In this document: positions 49,051 through 53,941 of the stretch, in pieces
Layout: every line of letters starts with the position of its first letter
Numbering within the stretch: position 1 is the stretch's first letter
Assembly: GCF_015351025.1 (NCBI RefSeq)
Contig: NZ_JADKRV010000017.1
Coordinates: 1-53,941, forward strand
DNA from: Curtobacterium sp. VKM Ac-1376
Lineage (GTDB): Bacteria > Actinomycetota > Actinomycetes > Actinomycetales > Microbacteriaceae
Direction of reading: 5' to 3'
Length of the DNA: 53,941 nucleotides
The notes under the pieces: generated by a model
What the model was told of the DNA's origin: nothing
The model's database searches: none
The model's input: only the letters and a program-made list of their open reading frames with translations
Made by a program: the position numbers and the translations under genes

Positions 49051-50034
49051 GTGCGCATCAGCACCATCCTCGCCGCCGCCGTGCTCACGGTAACCGCGAC
49101 CATCGCCCCTGCCACCGCGGCAGTCTCAGCCACGGCAGAGGCGTCCGCCAACGGCGGCGTAGGCATCCAGCTCGTGCCAGAAGCTGCGGGAGCAAGCGGC
49201 AGGGACCAGGCCTACATCGTCGCGCGACCAGACGCCGGCACCACCGTGAGCAGAACCGTCGAGGTGAGCAACACCAGCACCGTCACGCAGAACGTCAGCG
49301 TGTCCGTCGGTGCGGCGACCATCCGCGACGGATCCTTCGTCGGCCAGAACACCAACGCCACGAACGATCTCACGAAGTGGACCCGCTTGGACGCCGCAGA
49401 GATCACGCTCAAGCCCGGCGCGACGAAGCAGGTCGTCGTCGACATCAACGTACCCGCCACCGCAGCCGCCGGAGAACGGTACGGCGCGGTCTGGGCAGCC
49501 GTCCAAACACCAACTACGTCCGCACCAGTGACCACGGTCAACCGTGTCGGCATCCGCATGTACGTCAGCGTCGACCAAGGCGCGATGCAACCCGACTTCG
49601 CGATCCGGAACCTCGACACCTCTCACCACAACGGCCGTACGCGGATCACGGCAACCGTGGAGAACACCGGAGACCTGGCCATCGACCTCACCGGCGAGCT
49701 CCGATTCAAACGTTCGGGCCTCACCGCCGGGCCGTATGCCGGTACATCCGTCACGACCATCGCCCCTGGATCAACGGACACCGTTCGAATTACCGCCGGT
49801 GCAGCCCTGCCCGCCGGGCGGTGGCATACCACTGCAACCATCACCAACGGTTCCGTCACCAAGACCGCGACCGCGATGGTGACCGTCCCCAACGGGAACC
49901 CAACCGCCGATGCAGCCCCCGACAACACCCTCGCCATTTGGGTGATCGGATCAGCGCTGACGCTCGCCGTCCTCATCCTCGTCCTCGTCCTCGTCCTCCT
50001 CCGCAAGCGCCGACGCCAACTCCCCACGCCCTAA
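49051..50034 (+). CDS. DUF916-like (WxL-interacting) membrane-anchored surface protein
   Basis: A 327-residue protein from GTG 49051 (AAAGG upstream). Signal peptide at about 1-23; then two immunoglobulin-like regions (SRTVEVSNTSTVTQNVSVSV, EITLKPGATKQVVVDINVPA, AAGERYGAVWAAVQTP; later RTRITATVENTGDLAIDLTG). A C-terminal membrane helix LAIWVIGSALTLAVLILVLV with an RKRRR stop-transfer signal follows. This matches DUF916/WxL-interacting proteins that sit beside WxL genes in Gram-positive bacteria. Two GC hairpins (48959-48971 and about 49003-49016) separate it from the WxL-like gene and may tune expression. Confidence 0.7.
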   Translation: MRISTILAAAVLTVTATIAPATAAVSATAEASANGGVGIQLVPEAAGASGRDQAYIVARPDAGTTVSRTVEVSNTSTVTQNVSVSVGAATIRDGSFVGQNTNATNDLTKWTRLDAAEITLKPGATKQVVVDINVPATAAAGERYGAVWAAVQTPTTSAPVTTVNRVGIRMYVSVDQGAMQPDFAIRNLDTSHHNGRTRITATVENTGDLAIDLTGELRFKRSGLTAGPYAGTSVTTIAPGSTDTVRITAGAALPAGRWHTTATITNGSVTKTATAMVTVPNGNPTADAAPDNTLAIWVIGSALTLAVLILVLVLVLLRKRRRQLPTP

Positions 50035-50806
50035 CTGCCTCCAGCGACCTCGGCGCCGCATAGCGGAACTCGTTACAACAGTTGGACTCGCCGTCGCCCT
50101 TCTTCCCGCTGACCACTCGAACCGCACTTCTCGGTAGGAGGCGGAATCACCCGGGAAGGGCGTGATCCGCCTGGGTCGAGGATCGATTCCGGTGAATGCG
50201 AGCGTGCCACTACGGTCCACACCGAACTCCGCCAGGTACCTCAATTAGCACCCACGAGCGGCCGCCCGCGTATTGTGCGAACGATGACGCCGGATAGCCA
50301 CCGTTTCCAACCCCGGAACAGGAACAGGGCCCGGCCGCCGCGCGGGTCCCGGACGACGCGCTGGTGGGAGTGGGCTGGGCTCGCAGCACTGGCCGGGGGA
50401 ACTGGCGTGCTCGTCATAGCTGCCCTCGTACTCCGCTGACGGCGGGGTTGTCGGACCGGCGCGAGACTCCCTCGAATGCGGCGCCGCAATCGTGACATCC
50501 GAAGACATGACCACGCCCTACCGGCTCCTCCCGACCGAAGCACTCGCCTACTTCACCGAAACCACCGCGATACAGGTCCCAGTCGTGGCTCAGGGAGAAG
50601 CCGCCGCGACGCCGATGGCATGAGAGTCCGCGAGGAACTCAGCCACCCAGCCATGTTCCTCAACGCCGATCGAACTGTCTTGATCGAATACAAACGATGC
50701 CATGCGCGGCACCGTAGGACACGTGCTTGACGCGGTAGCGGTGTTCGCGGGACCTGGGCACTTCCGTCCGAGACGTGCCTCTGCGGGCACGTAGCCGTTG
50801 ACGGCC
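50035..50806. other. Mostly noncoding region with one possible small membrane peptide
   Basis: The 770-bp gap contains a plus-strand frame at 50284-50439 encoding 51 residues with a basic N-terminus and one membrane helix (WWEWAGLAALAGGTGVLVIA). It may be a genuine small protein, but no strong ribosome site is present. A 38-codon frame at 50507-50623 is less convincing. Nothing else is supported. Confidence 0.35.
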
Positions 50807-51850
50807 CTATTCGTCCGGCTGATGCCCGGGATCGGCCTCTGCCCCCAGAGCGGAAGCGAGATCAGCCTCGGAAGGCAATGCTGCTTGGACCGCGGGCGGG
50901 AGGAGGTCGTAGCTGGCAACGCCGATCGGGGTCTGGTGTGCACCGAGCGAGTACCGGACGACGGCATCGTTCTTGTCCGCCACCAGCAACAATCCCACGG
51001 TGTCGGCATGCTGGGCCCGCCGGAGCTTGTCATCAACGAGCGCAACGTAGAAGCCGAGCTGGCCGAGGTACTCCGGCTTGAACTTCCCGGTCTTCAGCTC
51101 GACGACCACATATCGGAGCTGCTCGACGTGGAAGAACAGCAGGTCGACGTAGAAGTCGTCCCCGTCGACGTCAAAGTGCACCTGCCTGCCGACGAACGCG
51201 AAGCCCTCACCGAGCTCGCGGAGGGCGTCGATGATCCGGTCGACGAGTGCCTGCTCAAGGTGGCGTTCCTTCGCGTCGCCGTCGAGGGCAAGGAAATCCA
51301 GCACGTACGGGTCCTTCGTGATCTGCTGCGCCAGATCCGAGTCCCCCGGCGGGAGCACCTCGGCGAAGTTCGTCGACGCCGCCTGCAGGCGGGTATGCGC
51401 CTCGGAGCGGATCTGGTGCTCGAGGACGTTCCGCGACCACCCGCGCGCGGCCGCCTGGCCGGCGTACCAGTCACGGAGCTCGTGGTCATCGAGCCGGTCG
51501 AGGAGGACCGTGATGTGCCCCCAGGGCAGTTGTGCAGCAGCCTGTTGCAGAATCTGCTCGTCCGGCCAGGCTGCCGCGAACGCCCGCATGTATGCGAGGT
51601 TCCGCGGGGAGAACCCCTTCATCTCTGGGAACTCCGCACGCAGATCCGTCGCGAGCCGGCCGATGACGTTGCTCCCCCACCCCTCATCACCTTGGCGCTG
51701 CAGGATCGTCGCGCCGATCCCCCAGTACAGACGGATGAGTTCCGTGTTCACGCGGCGTTGCGCTGCGAATCGGGCAGCGCGCACTTGCTGCTTCAGCTCG
51801 GCAAGAGCAGCGGCATACCCGGATACGGCTGGCGACGAATCAGACATCAC
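50807..51850 (-). CDS. YhcG/DUF1016-type PD-(D/E)XK nuclease
   Basis: A 347-residue protein. The N-terminal domain (about 10-150: AAQRRVNTELIRLYWGIGAT, EMKGFSPRNLAYMRAFAAAW, LPWGHITVLLDRLDDHELRD) is the DUF1016_N helical module. The C-terminal nuclease has DDFYVDLLFFH and YVVVELKTGKFKPEYLGQL, giving Asp236, Glu251 and Lys253 of the PD-(D/E)XK site. Family members occur in mobile elements and near restriction loci. It is full-length with all site residues. GTG 51850 or ATG 51847 is the start. Confidence 0.85.
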   Translation of the reverse strand: MMSDSSPAVSGYAAALAELKQQVRAARFAAQRRVNTELIRLYWGIGATILQRQGDEGWGSNVIGRLATDLRAEFPEMKGFSPRNLAYMRAFAAAWPDEQILQQAAAQLPWGHITVLLDRLDDHELRDWYAGQAAARGWSRNVLEHQIRSEAHTRLQAASTNFAEVLPPGDSDLAQQITKDPYVLDFLALDGDAKERHLEQALVDRIIDALRELGEGFAFVGRQVHFDVDGDDFYVDLLFFHVEQLRYVVVELKTGKFKPEYLGQLGFYVALVDDKLRRAQHADTVGLLLVADKNDAVVRYSLGAHQTPIGVASYDLLPPAVQAALPSEADLASALGAEADPGHQPDE

Positions 51851-51954
51851 CGCTCAGTCTGCCCGACCAACCGATCTGCAAAAGAACGAACGAAGCGTTC
51901 TACTGACCGGTTATGCCAGGGTGGAGATGACCCCCGAGCGAAAGGCGACCTCCC

Positions 51955-52299
51955 ATGGCGCAGAAAGTCACCACGCACCTCGTCGACGACCTCACCGGCG
52001 ACACCATCGAAGACGGCAAGGGCCGCACCGTCACGTTCAGCTTCGACGGCAGCCACTACGAAATCGACCTCACCAACGACAACGCCGACGCGCTCCGCGA
52101 AGCGCTCTCCGACTACGTCGCCGCCGCCCGCAAGGTCTCCGGCCGCTCCGGCCGCACCACTGCCGGCAGCGCGCCGAAGCGCGGCAACTCGGAAGAGCTC
52201 GCGAAGATCCGCGAGTGGGCCAACGCGAACGGCCACGAGGTCTCCTCCCGCGGCCGCATCAGCCAGGCCGTCCGCGACGCCTACGACACCGCACACTGA
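51955..52299 (+). CDS. lsr2: Lsr2-family nucleoid protein
   Basis: A 114-residue protein. The N-terminal oligomerisation domain starts MAQKVTTHLVDDLTGDTIED, followed by VTFSFDGSHYEIDLTNDNAD. The C-terminal AT-hook-like DNA-binding domain has IREWANANGHEVSSRGRISQ with the RGR minor-groove motif at 99-101. Lsr2 silences A/T-rich foreign DNA in actinobacteria; a copy on a mobile element may reduce fitness cost, as H-NS-like proteins do on plasmids. A strong terminator follows. Confidence 0.95.
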   Translation: MAQKVTTHLVDDLTGDTIEDGKGRTVTFSFDGSHYEIDLTNDNADALREALSDYVAAARKVSGRSGRTTAGSAPKRGNSEELAKIREWANANGHEVSSRGRISQAVRDAYDTAH

Positions 52300-52319
52300 C
52301 GCCACTCCCCCAACGAAAC

Positions 52320-52347
52320 AGCCGGCCATCCCTCGGGGTGGCCGGCT
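52320..52347 (+). terminator. Strong terminator after lsr2
   Basis: AGCCGGCCA (52320-52328) pairs perfectly with TGGCCGGCT (52339-52347) across a 10-base loop, followed by GCTTTCG. It lies 21 bp after the lsr2 stop. Confidence 0.8.
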
Positions 52348-52437
52348 GCTTTCGCTCACGCGGCGGTGTTATGTCAACCATCCGGGCGACCAGAGGGTCT
52401 CGCCCATCTCACGCGTCGCGTCGTGACGGTTCTCGGG

Positions 52438-53868
52438 CTCATCGCAAACGAGGGGGTAGGTGGGGTCTGAAGCCGCCGGATTCGAGGAGGCTGCGGGCGA
52501 TGTAGTTGGTGAGGTTCCGGAACCCGAGCGCTGAGCCGCGAAGGTGCTCGAGGCGGCCGTTGATCGCCTCCGTGGGACCGTTGGAGGTGCCGGGTCGGTC
52601 GAAGAACGCGAGGACATCGGTCGCGCGTTGTGTGGGGGTTCGGCCGAGTCGGCGGAGCTCGACCAGCGGCGCGGGGACGCCGTGTGTGACGGAGTCGATG
52701 ACAGCTTGCATGAGGTGCTTCCCGGTGTTTTTGTCGGGGTGGCGGTAGGCGGCGACCATGCGTTGGTAGATGCCCCACGTCGCTTCGACCTCGACATGCT
52801 CCTCGACCTGGAACACAGCGTTGAGGCGGGCGTGTTGGCGGTCGGTGAGGAGGTCGGCGCCGGTGTGCAGGGTCCACCGCGCCCGGTAGAGCGGATCGGC
52901 TGCTCGGCCCCGGTGCCCGTGCAGGGTCTGCTGAACCCGTCTGCGGCATTGATCGATGGCGTCGCCGGCGAGCCGGATCACGTGGAAGGGGTCCATCACG
53001 GGCACCGCGTCGGGAAGCTCCTCCGAAGCCGCGGTCTTGAAGCCGGTGAACCCGTCCATCGCGACGACCTCCACCCCGTCCCGCCAGGCTTGCGGACGTG
53101 CCGCGAGCCAGCTCTTGAACACGGCCTTGGACCGGCCGGGCACCATGTCCAGCAGCCGTGCCGGCCCCGTCCCGGTGCGGTTCGGGGTGAGGTCGATGAT
53201 CGCGGTCACGAACTTGTCGCCGTGGCGGGTGTGTCGCCAGACATGCTCGTCGACACCGATCGTGGTGACCGCGTCGAACCGGCTCGGATCATCGATCAGG
53301 ACCCGGCGCCCTTCAGCGAGGACGGCGGTGTTCGCGGTGTGCCACGACACCCCGAGACCTGCAGCGACCCGGGACACGGGAAGATGGTCGACCACGATGC
53401 CGGCCAGCGCCCACCGCAGCCCGCCGCGAGAGAGCTTCGCCCGTTCCGGTGCCGCCCGGGACGTGTCTTCACGCCAACGGTGTCCGCAGTGCCCGCACCG
53501 ATACCGGCGCACTCGGACCAGCAGCGTCGTGGGCCGGTGCCCGAACGGTTCGTGCGCCAGCCGCCGTGCAAGGGTTCCCCGCGACCTCGCTTCGGCGCCG
53601 CAGCGATGGCACCACGGGTCGGGATCAGTCAGTCGGCACTCGATCACCGCTTCGTCGTGGTCGAGTCGTTGCCCGACTGCGGTCAGGCCGAGCTCGTCGA
53701 GGCGGCAGAAGGATGTCAGGTCAGGGGTCGCGAAGGTAGCGTGGTGCACGTCGAGGTCTTCCGGACGGTGAGTGTGAGAACTTCCATCCTGGGAGACCTC
53801 GACCTACTTCCCCGGCTCGACCCGCCAGTCGTCACACCCCGGCCGTTACCCCCTCATATGCGAAGTGA
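52438..53868. mobile_element. ISL3-family insertion sequence
   Basis: One transposase gene fills the element. Terminal inverted repeats are visible: left TCGCAAACGAGGGGGTA (52442-52458) and right, read inward on the minus strand, TCGCATATGAGGGGGTA (53863-53847), 15 of 17 identical. Bases just outside match only weakly, so the ends are certain to within about six bases. An 8-bp target duplication could not be recognised. The element looks intact. Confidence 0.7.
52439..53749 (-). CDS. ISL3-family transposase
   Basis: A 436-residue protein from GTG 53749. The N-terminal zinc ribbon has WCHRCG and YRCGHCGHRWRED. An HTH (DHLPVSRVAAGLGVSWHTAN) and a DDE core follow, with IGVDEHVWRH (first Asp), VEVVAMDGFTGFK (second Asp), VMDPFHVIRLAGDAI and SNGPTEAINGRLEHLRGSAL (Glu). 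The C-terminal GFRNLTNYIARSLLESGGF is typical. Length is normal for ISL3 and no frameshift is seen, so it should be active. Its stop codon lies at the left inverted repeat. Confidence 0.92.
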   Translation of the reverse strand: MHHATFATPDLTSFCRLDELGLTAVGQRLDHDEAVIECRLTDPDPWCHRCGAEARSRGTLARRLAHEPFGHRPTTLLVRVRRYRCGHCGHRWREDTSRAAPERAKLSRGGLRWALAGIVVDHLPVSRVAAGLGVSWHTANTAVLAEGRRVLIDDPSRFDAVTTIGVDEHVWRHTRHGDKFVTAIIDLTPNRTGTGPARLLDMVPGRSKAVFKSWLAARPQAWRDGVEVVAMDGFTGFKTAASEELPDAVPVMDPFHVIRLAGDAIDQCRRRVQQTLHGHRGRAADPLYRARWTLHTGADLLTDRQHARLNAVFQVEEHVEVEATWGIYQRMVAAYRHPDKNTGKHLMQAVIDSVTHGVPAPLVELRRLGRTPTQRATDVLAFFDRPGTSNGPTEAINGRLEHLRGSALGFRNLTNYIARSLLESGGFRPHLPPRLR

Positions 53869-53941
53869 CGTGCCCCACGGTTTGGTTACCCGCAATCCTC
53901 TGCGGATTGGGCCCGTTCTGAGAGGCTCCAACCATGCCACG

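Noticed and set aside
1..53941. Search for replication initiator, integrase and iterons
   Set aside because: No Rep, tyrosine or serine integrase motifs and no clear iteron cluster were seen, so the replicon type is left open.

Overview
The window is about 54 kb of high-GC DNA with actinobacterial hallmarks: Lsr2, an SCO6880-type conjugation ATPase, a MobF/TraA relaxase, DUF4913 and LPD29 proteins, frequent GTG starts and ATGA/GTGA gene overlaps. The overall style fits Microbacteriaceae (a Curtobacterium-like organism), but I infer this from gene content only. It reads as a large conjugative element, most simply a plasmid, carrying metabolic cargo. No replication initiator, integrase, tRNA, rRNA or CRISPR array is visible, so plasmid versus integrative element cannot be settled from this window.

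Layout. (1) 1-2.5 kb: a broken IS3 orfA remnant, then a TetR repressor divergent from a quinone-oxidoreductase/SnoaL-like gene pair, with two identical operator-like boxes between them. (2) 2.8-6.0 kb, minus strand: four overlapping genes, XRE regulator, ImmA/IrrE metalloprotease, MAB_1171c-like membrane protein and membrane-anchored alpha/beta hydrolase. (3) 6.2-19.4 kb, plus strand: one tightly packed type IV secretion operon of 15 genes. It holds a zinc-ribbon protein, pilin-like protein, VirB8-like and VirB6-like proteins, SCO6880 protein, VirB4-like ATPase, ParA-like ATPase, a transglycosylase-NlpC/P60 wall hydrolase, a secreted HNH nuclease, the TraG/VirD4 coupling protein and a DUF4913 protein. 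(4) 19.5-20.7 kb: a stand-alone AAA ATPase.

(5) 21.5-31.9 kb: a sugar-use island that looks like cargo. It has a LacI regulator, a CUT1-type ABC importer (binding protein plus two permeases, no ATPase gene), a cytoplasmic GH172/DUF2961 hydrolase, an IclR regulator, an unusual IclR-HTH/RbsB-like fusion, a PHI-like sugar-phosphate isomerase, a FucP-like MFS importer and a PfkB kinase. The likely theme is uptake and cleavage of a furanoside (fructan-derived or arabinan-derived) with phosphorylation of the released ketose. (6) 31.94 kb: a dif-like XerCD site.

(7) 32.1-46.8 kb: the mobilisation and maintenance side. It contains a secreted protein and a small membrane protein, the 1483-residue relaxase/helicase, a candidate oriT spacer, a coiled-coil/HTH accessory protein, a frameshifted HNH gene, a Fic/VbhA-type toxin-antitoxin pair, small plasmid-type proteins and a RES/Xre toxin-antitoxin pair. 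(8) 47.3-53.9 kb: a MarR regulator, an AraC remnant, a WxL-like/DUF916-like surface protein pair, a YhcG-type PD-(D/E)XK nuclease, Lsr2 with a strong terminator, and an ISL3-family insertion sequence with recognisable inverted repeats.

Together, the T4SS operon, coupling protein and relaxase should form a self-transfer machine. The divergent XRE/ImmA pair is well placed to regulate it, the two toxin-antitoxin modules and Lsr2 would aid maintenance, and the sugar island is the likely benefit to the host.
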